Part shown: positions 11,628 through 22,285 of the stretch, one piece after another | Numbering within the stretch: the first letter of the stretch is position 1 | How the letters are laid out: every line of letters starts with the position of its first letter | Assembly (NCBI RefSeq): GCF_019112545.1 | Contig: NW_025064886.1 | Span: 1,349,625-1,413,624, forward strand | Source of the DNA: Guyanagaster necrorhizus | Taxonomy: Eukaryota; Basidiomycota; Agaricomycetes; Agaricales; Physalacriaceae | DNA: 64,000 nt | Direction of reading: 5' to 3' | The notes under the pieces: generated by a model | The model's input: only the letters and a program-made list of their open reading frames with translations | What the model was told of the DNA's origin: nothing | The model's database searches: none | Position numbers and translations under genes: made by a program

Positions 11628-13297
11628 GAGTGGAAGAGGGAGCGGCGAAAGGTTAATCAATTTCAAGTGGACCCGCTTATGTAGGCGGAATGCCGCATCA
11701 GACAATGTATTGAAGCCGATGTCCAAGCGTGGTCAAGGGGGAAACAACCCAATCAGCTCCATCCTGATGATGACCTTTGTCAACGCCGATTTGCAGTTTG
11801 ATCGTACGGTGAACCCGTAGGCAGTCATGAGCGTCGCCGATCAAACGCCCCAGGAAACTGTTTGTAACCAGATGCTTTCAGCCGCAACATATGCGACCGT
11901 AAGCAACCTAGGTCGCCTAAAGATGGTACTTGGGATCCAAACCACAGTGATAGCTGGTTCCACTGAACACTCAAGTAGCGATGATAGTAATCATATGGTC
12001 AGCAATATCGAGATAAATGACAGAATGGTCAATAGATACGAGCAGACAGTTAAGTATTGCAGAAAGTGAAGCTGTAATACCGGCAAATTGTGATAAATGT
12101 ACCTTGACTGATCAACAGAATGCAACACATGGGCGCCACAGGTCCCATCTTATTCCTTTTGCTACATGTTTACATGAGTTCGGCCTTGAGGATGTGCAGG
12201 AATCGCTCGATGACGAGCGTTCAATCGCGACGTATCGGGGCAGGAAAACTAAATGGGGTGCTGGCAGGCGTGGGGGGAAACGAATAAAAGCAGCCTTGTG
12301 ATAGGTCGATGACGAAGACCCACGCGCTCTAGACTTGTGCGAAACGTGTTGAATACTCCGACGGTGCCGGTCAGTCCCACTTGGAAGAAACTCTTCACCA
12401 CAACTGCGGCGCATTTCATAGTGGAGTACTAAATAATGGAAAGCAGTAACATTAGTGCCATTATTGTATCAAAACCTTGTTTTACGGAGAGAATCAAATC
12501 CATGACGACATCTTGTGGATAGCCGACAAGATGGTGGCGATACTGTTCAACGAGTCATTTCTGGAAGTAAATCATTTCCGTACAGGATTTCACAGAGGAA
12601 CGAATAGAACAAACAACGGTGCATAAAGAGAGCACCTGGATGATTAACCCTTTGATGGACCTTTGAGCCCGGGAGCCTTGGGTCGGATATTAACACTGAA
12701 ATCAAAAGTGAAAAGCACTCGTTCGTCGTCGCACGGCCATACATAGAAAAAGGATGGCTAAACACTAGTTTTTCACGTATCCTTATAGTACCGAGTAAAA
12801 ATTCCGTGACACTCAGCGCCCGGTGGTGGATAAGCGGACTGTGTTTGCCGGCGGCTGGCATATGGGTCGCGTCCACAAGTTCCGGAATCCACTAAGCATA
12901 CTGGACCGTTTCGACCAAGTGTTTGTGAGGGGCAACACTCCCAAAAAACACCCCCCCCCCAATGTTTTATAATTTCTTCTGCCAAAATTTTCCGTCAAGT
13001 TTTTGAACGTTTTGAATGTACCATATTCTGTACTTGTTATGATATAACGTCGAATTTACGGTATTTCATTTTACGACAGTGCGCATCCCTTAAAATCTAA
13101 ACCTCGATTAAATATCGGACTGCATCATGGCTCCCAGAAGGATGAGACGTCCCAGAGCTACATGTTCTGAGGTCGATGATCGTGGCGGCTACAAAATTTG
13201 GCTGGCCGCGTTAAGCCAGCTCCGTAGCCCACCAATGTCCGGCGGTAGCTGGTGCCTCAAATCTTGACATGTCTAGTAATTCGCCTAGCACTTCTCT
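11628..13297. other. 1.7-kb interval with no firm gene
   Basis: No gene could be modelled. Around 11750-12290 the minus strand contains hydrophobic stretches (for example AYVAAESIWLQTVSWGV) broken by stops. This may be the remnant of a second membrane-protein gene. A run of ten C at about 12950 and AT-rich DNA around 13000-13110 lie upstream of the adenylation gene's 3' end. Confidence 0.4.
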
Positions 13298-15260
13298 TCA
13301 TGTAGCAGATGTCGCTGCAATCCGTTCCAATTCTACTTTATCTGTTTTGCCGTTTCTTCGTTGCCAAATTAACGATTGATCTCCCAATAAGAACAGGACA
13401 AACCTTGTTAAAGGAAGGCATTCAAGGGGCAAGAACTTGGCAGGAACAGCATAGCTAGGATGTATGCGCGTTACTGCTTCTCGAACGACAGTTGGATTCA
13501 GAGTCTCTGGTGAATAGAACGCCCATAACTCGCTGTTGACGAGCAAAGAGCATGCACTTGAAACTCCAGGGCAGCGAAGGATCGTTGCGGTGACCCCATC
13601 AAGTTCAACACGGAATCCCTCAATTTAATGTGAGATGTCCCATGCTTTTTTAAAAAAATACGATCAATGGCCGACACACCTTGATTTTAACTTGGTCGTC
13701 GAGGCGACCGAGAGGTTCAATTTGCCCGTCTTCCCTCAACCTCCCTAGATCTCCCGTGTTGTACATCCACCTGCCAGACACGGATATGAGCTTTTTGCTT
13801 GGAATTTGATCCGAAGGATTTACCGTGATTCGTCTCGAAATGGATCTGGGACGTACTTTGTGGCTGTGAGTGAGGGTCGTTTCAAGTAGCCTTGAGTGAT
13901 ACCGCGACCGCCACTCCAAATTATGCCTGTCGCGCCCACTGGAACTGGCTGTAAGTCGTCATCAAGTATATAGATAGAGTTGTTCGGGGTCGGGAATCCT
14001 ATTGAAAGTGGGGTTCCTGGTACATGCTTGCGCATCGTGTTTACGATAGTGACCTTTAGGTTTTCCAATCAACTGGAGCTATTTCTGGACAACGAAGAAA
14101 TGCGATACTCACTTCAGTAGGACCATAGGCATTGTAAAACGTCATTTGCTTTGCCCATCTGTCCGCAAGAACCTGAGAGCACGGTTCACCAGCAGTAGCA
14201 ACGACTTTGACATTGGGGTAATCCACAGGATCATGCGAGACCAGAATTGAGGGAGTCGCAATTATCACATCGACCTTCTGCATCACAGAAATCCAATCTG
14301 CGCGTCGTGGTCCGCGCAGGTAGAGGGTTCCGCCATTAATGAGGCATCCCAGGGTTTCCCAAGCGCACATATCAAATGCAATATTCAACAGTTGGGATAC
14401 TTTGGTGCCCCGACAAATACCTAGATTTCCAGGAGATAGTGACAGCACTTATTCGGACTGCGCGTCAAATGGCGTTTATTATCAAAGAGGAAGAGACACA
14501 CAATTAGTCACGTTTGAATGGCTGACGATGACTCCCTTCGGCGCTCCGGTCGTGCCTGCACTCGGATGTCTGAGTCAACACTACGATTGAGAATCAAATC
14601 CATCTCACCCGACGTGTAAATAATATAAGCTTTATCGGAGCCGCAGCCTTTCCAAGAAGTCTGTGTTTCGGTGCCTTCGTTGACGAGCTCCAGGACGTCC
14701 TCTGTACAGAAGTTCTGAGGCGGTAATAGGCCTTTACGAGACGCGAAGACCCTTGAATATAGAGTAAAGGATGGTTCCGCATCGGAAAGGATGCCTCGAA
14801 GAGTATCGTCGGTGATGAGCTGCCCATCTAACGGAATATATGCAGCACCAGCACGAAGAACACCAAGGATAGCGCATATATGAGGGACAGAACGCTCTCC
14901 AACAAGGCATACCTGCGATCCAGGAAGAACTCCCCTGGTTCGCAGAAAGGACGACACACGTAATGAGAGTCTGTCGAGTTGCTCGTAGGTCAGAGAATTT
15001 CCAACATGATCGACAATGGCGAGGTCTGCAGGGAAGGACTTTGAAACGGCTTCGAAAGCATCGTGGATGCAGGCATGCTTGATGCGAGCAACGGTCCCAA
15101 AGCTGACGCTCAGGTTCGAGTCATGTCTCTTCTCGGAGTCGGACCCTTTGAAGAGGGTCGACCAAGGGTACGGAATTTCCCACGCGGTGAAAAATGGAGC
15201 AATCGCCGTGAACAAGTTGTTGAAGAAAGCAAAGACGCAAAACATTAGCGAGTTCGGCAT
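13298..15260 (-). CDS. Stand-alone adenylation-domain protein (NRPS-like, no carrier domain)
   Basis: Acyl-adenylate-forming enzyme of the ANL superfamily, related to NRPS adenylation domains. Core motifs appear in order after removing short introns: LTYEQLD (A1), LRAGAAYIPLD (A2), YIIYTSG|TTGAPKG (A3, split by an intron near 14600), FDMCAWE (A4), NAYGPTE (A5), YNTGDLGR (A7), GRLDDQVKIKGFRVEL (A8), and NGKTDK (A10) with the catalytic Lys. The Asp of FDMCAWE corresponds to the residue that binds the substrate alpha-amino group in GrsA-type domains, favouring an amino acid substrate (inference from the family). No carrier (GGxS) or thioesterase domain follows. The stop is at 13298, only 12 residues after A10. 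The N-terminus is uncertain; 15260 is the longest open start and the first ~35 residues are not conserved-looking. The acyltransferase gene is 650 bp upstream, same strand. Confidence 0.8.
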
Positions 15261-15907
15261 GAGGATGTTCTATAGACAGATATTGCGACGAAGGGTATGG
15301 GAAGTTTAAATGAAGCCGCTTCACCTTTCTGATGCATATGCAGAACTTGATGCTGTTCCATGCTAACGCACAGCAAGGCCACAGGCTCTGTTCCCGGATT
15401 GGGCGGGGTTTGATGAAAATGCCGGAACAATATATCTATCTTAGGTGGCGCAGAACATGGAATATTCTTGTGCTGGCACCGGGCGCGTGCATTGTAATAT
15501 CGGTTCGGGACAGAAACCTGGGCCGTGTTCCAAGTCATCTGTCTGGTACTGGTCTACAGATCATTAGAAAAAGAAGTTGATGATCAGCTTCGGATGGGAA
15601 GTGGTCTCGCTGATTGTGTGGATGAAAGGCTCCAAGTAGACCATAATCAGCTTCTTGATCGTACCTTCAGAAGGCCTCACGGGGCTTACAAGTATCATAC
15701 TCCAGGACATCTGTTCCGGCGCCAAGCAAGTGCAGTTGACCTTGGGAACAGTTGAACCACACCAATTTTCATAAGCAGAGTTGGGGCGAATGACTGCGAA
15801 CACTGATTATCGGTCTATCAATCATGTCAAGACCTATATTTTTCATACGTTCCACACGATTATTCATGACTCGTCGCTCGATTTCTTTTAGATAATATGT
15901 CCGACGA
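15261..15907. other. Interval between adenylation and acyltransferase genes
   Basis: No separate gene is recognised. It must hold the promoter and possibly an unrecognised first exon of the adenylation gene, together with the 3' UTR of the acyltransferase gene. Open frames on both strands here show no family features. Confidence 0.45.
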
Positions 15908-17735
15908 CTAGGACACTAAAGTAAGGGCCTGTCGGCGAATCTCGTCGACATACTTCTGTAAGTATTCCCGATCCCAAATATCATTGGCCTAAAGTGACGA
16001 TCATCAAGGACTTGAAACAAAACAGAAGACAGTTCTCACCTCCACTTGGATTACTATCTCCGACTTCATAGTCCACGCATGAGTAAGCCTAGATTGTGTT
16101 CATTCAATCCTATTGAAGAAAAAATGGAGGAAGTACGTACGGATTAGGCATTGTCAGCCGATGCCCAAAAGCCATGTCATGTATCTTGATTAACGCCGCT
16201 TGCGTCGAATCACCGTTAGGATATAAAATAGTTGGTGTGACGGCATCCACAACCCCAAGATTTGTATTAGTCGTTGCCAATGGGTTGTGGGTAATACCTG
16301 GCTTTCGCGGAGGATTCAAAGTCATCAGAGCGGCCGAAAGATGCGGAAGGTGTGGATTGGTCAAGAAAAAGTCCCACTGCTCTTTGAGGGATTGCATTAT
16401 AACACGAAGTTGTTCTCTGCCGGGCGAGAGGGAGGAAAATGACGAATAATCGATGCGAAGTGGAACAAGAGTCATCTGAGAAATGAATCTATCTTTCGAT
16501 TGCATCTCGGGAGTTAGCCATGATTGCAAAGAGATGCTATAGGCAATTCCTTTGAATTACGGAGTATATGGTGACAGCAAAAACGCACATGCTAATAGGG
16601 AAGGATATATTTGCTCGCGGTGCTTCTTCGTCCGTGACGGGATTCAAGGCAAAGATCGCCAGTATTTGAGCGGCTCCGAAAAGATGGGTAACGGTGCATC
16701 CCAGTGCCTTGACTTCCCTGAGCAAATCGCGAGCCAATTCAGGATTTATGGTATTGCGAACACGAATCGAGAGTCCCTTTCGTGTCGTCTCCGTACGCTG
16801 GGCAACAAGACTGTGGGAGACCTTGTAAACGGGATATGAGCGACATGACAGAACGAAAGATCAATCATACCGGTCTATGTTCATGGGCCTGTTTAATCTT
16901 GCCTAGAAGCTCGAGTCCAGCAGCGTCAGCATCCAGACGCGGTCCACCAGTTGACGTGACGGGTCCTGGCGGAAGATTGGCCCACTCTGTGCCCCAGGCA
17001 GCCGACATGATGTCACTAGAGCTATCAGATACCATGGCCTCAAAAAGTATCTTGAACGCGTTGAAAGTGGGGCGGGCGTCCATAATGGTATGGCTGCCAT
17101 GCATAAACAACCCAAAGGAGCTAGGTCGATCTTGTAGACAGAACATTATGCACTTTATGATGTCTTCTTTGCCTGGAGTCTCTAGCTTGCGCTGGTTGAT
17201 CATGGCAACGAAATCATCAACGTCCATTGGTTCATCGAGTACTTCGATTGAGCGTTCCACCCATTCCATGACAGCTTGTGCATCTTTGGCCGGACAGTAG
17301 ACCCAGGACCTTAGTTCAGGATCGTGAATGCCCGCTTCTAGAGACGCTGCGATATTAGGACAAAGGAACCTGAAGCCGAACGCTTGAGGGCTTTGGTGAA
17401 ATTACATTCTTTAGATATACCTCAATTTGGCCCACGCGTATCGCAGACGCGTGTGTAATTCTTGCAGAGAGAGTAGGGTCTCGAATGTGAATCCCATACA
17501 ACATTCGGCAAGGCTACAATTCTTGGTAAGATTTCATTGTCAGAATATTTAACAGCCCTACCCATCGTAGAAACGACCAAACTGGTCATTCATCAACTCG
17601 GAACCCAGAAGAGGTCTGAAATAAAAGAATCAGAATGATAGCGGCCAACACGGGTTAGTAGGCTGACCTAGTATACACAATACTAGAGTCCCTCTGCAGA
17701 GAGGTCCACGCGGGTTCGTTAGCGACGACGTTCAT
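15908..17735 (-). CDS. Condensation / acetyltransferase-like acyltransferase
   Basis: Member of the CoA-dependent acyltransferase / NRPS-condensation superfamily (the fold of trichothecene acetyltransferases and chloramphenicol acetyltransferase). Spliced exons start MNVVANEPAWTSLQRDSS (ATG 17733-17735) and continue through GSELMNDQFGRFYDG, LRYAWAKL and FLCPNIA. The catalytic-type motif HGSHTIMDARPTF (near 17090) follows, then GLSIRVRNTINPELARDLL, ALGCTVTHLFGAA and ANISFPISM. The C-terminus is WDREYLQKYVDEIRRQALTL, with a TAG at 15908-15910. The motif reads HxxxxxDA rather than HHxxxDG: the second His and the Asp are at the expected spacing (H-T-I-M-D). The likely role is ester or amide formation with an activated acyl donor. 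Its place between the adenylation gene and a divergent esterase suggests tailoring of a pathway alcohol. Confidence 0.78.
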
Positions 17736-18042
17736 CGTGAAAGATGGAAAAGAACTTCAGGCTGCGGTTCCTCCGGAACAACATGTCGATGATTAGCAAC
17801 ATGTGGGGCCTGGCCACAGCCATGGTTTAGTCCATACTGGTTCACGGCACCGGGTGAGCGCGTTGTGGTTCAGTTCCAAGTATATCCATACCCTGATTAC
17901 AAAGCAGCCCGATCAATCTGGAAACTTTGGAGGAAACCGAACTTGTGCAGCCATGCTTACGCGGTCGGCGAGATGGCTGATGGGAAAAGCTGCATACAAG
18001 GGAGACGAAATTTCTCACTGATTCTGTTCTCGCAGTTCCACC
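17736..18042. promoter_or_regulatory. Shared divergent promoter interval
   Basis: The 307 bp between the acyltransferase start (minus) and the hydrolase start (plus) must drive both genes. Divergent pairs like this are often co-regulated in fungal gene clusters. No specific operator could be named by eye. Confidence 0.5.
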
Positions 18043-19361
18043 ATGGTGTTTGCTTTTCGTCGTCAACCTCTGAAAGCGATCTATCTGACAGGCAGAGTCG
18101 TTGCTCTGCTCTTCGTACAAGTGCCTTTCTGGACCGTGCTGTATGCAATTCCTGCTGCCAGGCCTCGTCCATCCTGGTCTCTTTCGAGATGCCTCATTGT
18201 TTCGGTGTACCGCGTTTTCGTCAATGTCATGTACAGCACGACGCCGATGGCGCACGACTCACCGGAGAAATTCTCCACTGAGGCTGAAAAAGTCGGCTTT
18301 GTTTGGGTAGACCCAACACCAGAGCTGTTGAGCGGTGAAGTGGAGACCTTAGCTGAAAAGAATAATGTTGTAGCTGAAAGGACGTCGGGTTTCTGGTACG
18401 GACCAAGAGGCCCCGATGGCAAGTTTGGCCAGCCGGCACTCGCGAACGAAAAGGTCATCTATCATTTCCATGGTTCGTCTTTCTATCCCCTTGCTGTATT
18501 AACACTTCCTGATTCGACATCTATGCAGGGGGCGGGTTTGTTGTACGTCTGTTTAGATGTCCAGGTGCCTGTATGTAGCTGACATGCAATCTTTTTTAGA
18601 TGGGTACCGCACATCCATCGAATGGAGCTATGACTACCATGGCAAACGGCCTTTTAGAGCATTTCCCCGCCAATACCCGACTTTTTGCTCTCGAATATCG
18701 CCTCTCTTCCCACGAGCCATTTGCGGTTGCGAATCCATTCCCCGCCGCTCTCCTTGACGCTTTGGCTGGATACAAATACCTCGTTGAATCTCTGCATTAT
18801 GATCCCAAGAATATCATTATCGGGGGAGATTCAGCCGGTGGGGCTCTCGCCTTCTGGTTAGCTCGATACCTAGCCATCAGTAATCTTCCCAATCTGCCTA
18901 ACGCTGGTGGCCTCCTTCTCCTCTCCCCCACCGTCGACTGGGCAAATACACGCATGGACCGTGATTCCTCTATGCAAAAACATTCGTCCAGCGATTTCGT
19001 CTATACCATTCTTACATGCGGATACACTCTGCGTGCGCTCATGGGGAATTTACCTTTGTCAGATGCGCCTTCGAATGTCTGGATCGCTCCGGGGTCGACG
19101 CAAAATGATGCTCCAGGTTTATTTACCGGTCTGCCAAAGACTGTCATTGTTGCTGGTGGCGCAGAGCAAACGCTGGATGCTATGGTGGTCCTACGAGACA
19201 GGTTGGAGAGGGATATTGGGAAAGACAACGTGAAGTATATCGAGAAACCTGACGCGACTCATGATTACCTCACTGCCTCATGGCATGAGCCTGAGCGGAC
19301 GGAGACCCTGGTTGAACTGGGAGAATGGGTTAGAGGTGACATTTGGTCCTCCACTGCCTGA
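18043..19361 (+). CDS. Membrane-anchored alpha/beta hydrolase (HSL / fold-3 esterase)
   Basis: Esterase/lipase or deacylase of the hormone-sensitive-lipase-like (abhydrolase_3) family. The N-terminal ~60 residues hold one or two hydrophobic segments (AIYLTGRVVALLFVQVPFW), suggesting ER anchoring. Two introns (about 18470-18530 and 18545-18600) are removed to restore the oxyanion motif HGGGFVMGTAHPS. The nucleophile lies in GGDSAGGALAFWLARYL (near 18835) and the catalytic His in DATHDYL (near 19258). The acid is probably the Asp in AEQTLDAM. Stop TGA at 19359-19361; about 395 residues. Divergent from the acyltransferase, it could trim or transfer an acyl group on a pathway product; a general detoxifying esterase is the alternative. 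Confidence 0.87.
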
Positions 19362-19741
19362 AGGCCGAATGTTCCTTGTTCACCTCCTTCCTGCCACTTC
19401 ACCTCATACCAGTTTAGTACTTGCTTGGACAAAAATCGTTTGCTGATTCTTTTTGATGCATAACACATTACATGCTTCACACCCGGAACAGTTTGGAGAT
19501 TGTATTTTCTGTGCAGGAAGGCAACCAAGCCTTCGTGCGTAGTTGATAGCTGTAAACATTTTGATTTTATTGTACACGAATTGGGGTATATAACTTTGAT
19601 GCCGGTGGACCGCCAATGTCAAAGCACGGCCGAAGCATTAGAAGTCGAACGACCCGGCCATCTTCTCTTGCTGAAGAAACGAATTACTTGAATGATAGCA
19701 AACGTATAGCCGTACTATACCTTTATGTGTATTTCACTGCG
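19362..19741. other. Interval between the hydrolase and DAM1
   Basis: No gene is seen. It contains the hydrolase 3' UTR and the DAM1 upstream region. Confidence 0.6.
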
Positions 19742-19750
19742 TATATAAAA
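19742..19750 (+). promoter_or_regulatory. TATA box upstream of DAM1
   Basis: The sequence tatataaaa lies 91 bp upstream of the first DAM1 ATG, a suitable distance for a short 5' UTR. Confidence 0.5.
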
Positions 19751-19840
19751 GATAGTTTACCTATATGTCTATGCCAATCTCTTTGGACCATAATCTTTGT
19801 AGTGTGCATCTACTTTTGTAATTTGTTTGCGGCCCGCTAG

Positions 19841-20898
19841 ATGCCGACAACAACCATGTCTTCTGAACCGCATCGAACGCCTCTTCGTCGGATATCTCAA
19901 GGATCTCTTTTTCGTCTTTCACGTTCAAACGCGAACCAAGATGCCCCTCATGGACTGGAATTTCTCGAGCCAGCTATGGCAGAGCTCATCGACGAAACCG
20001 AAGCCTTGCAGAACAACGTCGAAGGGCTAAAGCACCTCAGCGACTCACTTGCGACCTTTAACGAATCATTTGCCAGCTTGATGTACGTGATGGACATGAA
20101 TGCGCTAACGACAGACTGGCCACAGGTGCGTCTTATGTCACAGGACCTTGGACCAATGATTGATGGTCCTTTTAGGCTCCAACGGACGCGTCGTTCCTCC
20201 TGGCAAAGAGAAGAGCAGGTGGGAATCAACTTTTTACCTTTTAGGTCGGCATCTCATTGCTGTGTCCAGAGGAGGACGCGCTCGTTGCGCTTCAGGCAGC
20301 AGAGGAGACTAAGCGAAAATTGGAAACAACGGCAGGCCCTTCAAATCTTGCGGACAAGACGACAACAACAGAAACAGAGCCGGAAACAACGTACATTACT
20401 GCCGGAAATACCACAAAATCCTCAGCACCCCAGAAGAAGAGAGGGAAGAAGCCGAAACTGACACCAAAGGAGAAGAAGGAACGCAGTGTACGTCGCTTTT
20501 GATATCCCACTTGATTGCTTTCCGACTCATTTCTTGACTTTAGTTGGAGATCGAAAAAATAATATCATCTCTACCTCTTGAATTCCGTGGAAGTGATCCT
20601 ACGCTTCGTCGCAATATGGAAATGGTCATAGAGGGCATGATAGATTCCCCTAATCAAGTCGTCAAACGTATGCCTACTCCTACTCAATCGACGCCAACTC
20701 TGACAATGTTCAATTAGTGACCGATCTAATACTACCAGATCTTCCGCACGCACGAGTTAACAAGTGTCTCATAGCCTTAGTGAACAGGAAGATCGTACGG
20801 AAGGACAATAGTACAGTAAGAGGGTTCTTTTCTACCCGCCGCTCAAGGCTGATGCGTATAAGGGGGTGGTTCTCTACCACTGGCAGGGACTGCAGTGA
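19841..20898 (+). CDS. DAM1: Dam1, DASH/Dam1 complex kinetochore subunit
   Basis: Outer-kinetochore protein of the DASH ring that couples kinetochores to spindle microtubules. Exon 1 holds the signature TPLRRISQGSLFRLSR and the helix GLEFLEPAMAELIDETEAL, ending NALTTDWPQ. Further exons follow after short introns (about 20126-20174 and 20219-20270). They encode APTDASFLLAKRRAEEDALV, a low-complexity T/E/K-rich linker, and LEIEKIISSLPLEFRGSDPT, ARVNKCLIALVNRKIV and a final exon GVVLYHWQGLQ with TGA at 20896-20898. ATG at 19841 is used; an in-frame ATG at 19856 is closer to the conserved part and may be the true start. It is a housekeeping gene lying between two groups of putative terpene-pathway genes, so the locus is not a clean uninterrupted cluster. 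Confidence 0.9.
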
Positions 20899-22285
20899 TT
20901 AAGCGTTGTTCATCCCTGTTCTATTGGTCGCTTTGTACATTTGATGTCCGCTGTATGATATTCGCTTTGACCTCAGTGATAAAGTATACAACCGAGCAAA
21001 CCGACTTTGGAGCATCCGTGACCCGCCCTGCCGTCTGTTACTGGGATATCCATTGTGCACTCATCCAATATTCCGTCTGCAGCGAGCCCGCACCGCCTGT
21101 CTTCCATAGCCTAAGTGATCTTTTGCAGATCCTGCGCATCGCTGGCCGTTGGACTTGTGCCATAGTCTCTTCGTTTATGCGTAGTGCAAGCCTTGTTGAT
21201 GGCGTGTGCGATGTGTACAGTCACATGAAGGGAACTATCGAGAGCATGGATTACATGCCCCGTGTAGCTAAGAAGGCTACAAATGCAGAAAACAGTGAGC
21301 TGCTCTTCTTCCTTCTCCTATAGTCCTCTTGAGCATGGGCATCACCATTCTTCAGATGCTCTATAATATCCTCAGCTTCGAAATCAAGATCAGAGATAGA
21401 CAAGGAAACGGTTTCCTCTTGTCCAGAGTATTCCAGGTCTACCAAGAGTATTTACCAGTGCCGTCCTCCCTTGGATTGATAATATGCATTATCATCAAGC
21501 GCGCGCAAGATTTTCAAGAGTAACCTTTTTAGAAATGGTAGATACCTTGCGTCAACCATGGTCTGGCATTGACAGGAAACATGTTTAGAGCGCTCATTTA
21601 TCGATGATAATNNNNNNNNNNNNNNNNNNNNNNNNNNNNNNNNNNNNNNNNNNNNNNNNNNNNNNNNNNNNNNNNNNNNNNNNNNNNNNNNNNNNNNNNN
21701 NNNNNNNNNNNATTGACAGGAAACATGTTTAGAGCGCTCATTTATCGATGATAATAATCTGTCAACCTTGCCTCGGATCGCAGCACATCATCCTGAAAAC
21801 TGGCTCAAGCTGAGATTTCACGTACTGTCTTTGCAGCACTAATGCCTTGAGGGATCAGCGTTCAGCACTTCAACGATTGATCGACTACTATTTCCTAATT
21901 CTTTGCGACTTGGCCGTTTCTCGCACCGAGTCTAATAGGTGTGCGCCCGAGTGCACCATCATCATTATCACCATCTGCTATCAATCTCTCCCAATCTCCT
22001 CGTTATTTATCTACCCAATTATGATTTGCACCGCACGCCACGCCATCAAAGGAAGGAAGGAGTTTTTAGACGTATATATACCCCTTAGCGCGCATACTAA
22101 CCTAAATTACTGTTTTCTCCCTCTTCAAGTGTCTATCTGAGGTGGGTTAACTTGTATCAATTTCCGTGGTCGACATCTACTAACATTTGACTTGAGTCAT
22201 CTTCACTTCTCTTGCTGTCGAGTCTGCATTTGAGAGAAACTCATCGCTACGACTATCTCACTATAGCACGTCAAGTTGAATCGAA
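20899..22285. other. Interval with unassigned open frames around the gap
   Basis: No gene is recognised with confidence. A 142-codon plus frame (20895-21323) and a 64-codon minus frame (21445-21251; acidic, with DLDFEAEDIIEHLKNGD) overlap each other. The minus frame could belong to a small multi-exon gene starting near 21597 (MSALNMFPVNARPWLTQ), but the exons do not join into one clear protein. A TATA-like tatatata near 22074 may belong to terpene synthase 2. Confidence 0.35.
21568..21755. repeat. 100-N gap flanked by identical 44-bp direct repeats
   Basis: Positions 21612-21711 are exactly 100 N. The 44 bases before the gap (21568-21611) are identical to the 44 after it (21712-21755). A fixed-length gap with the same sequence on both sides is the mark of a scaffolding join that failed to merge overlapping contig ends, so the true gap may be zero or negative. 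Confidence 0.9.

Noticed and set aside
12112..12414. 100-codon minus frame rich in Ser and Arg
   Set aside because: Composition is low-complexity and no splice-linked neighbours or motif were seen.
20895..21445. 142-codon plus frame and 64-codon minus frame near the gap
   Set aside because: They overlap on opposite strands, lack recognisable motifs and lie beside an unresolved assembly gap.
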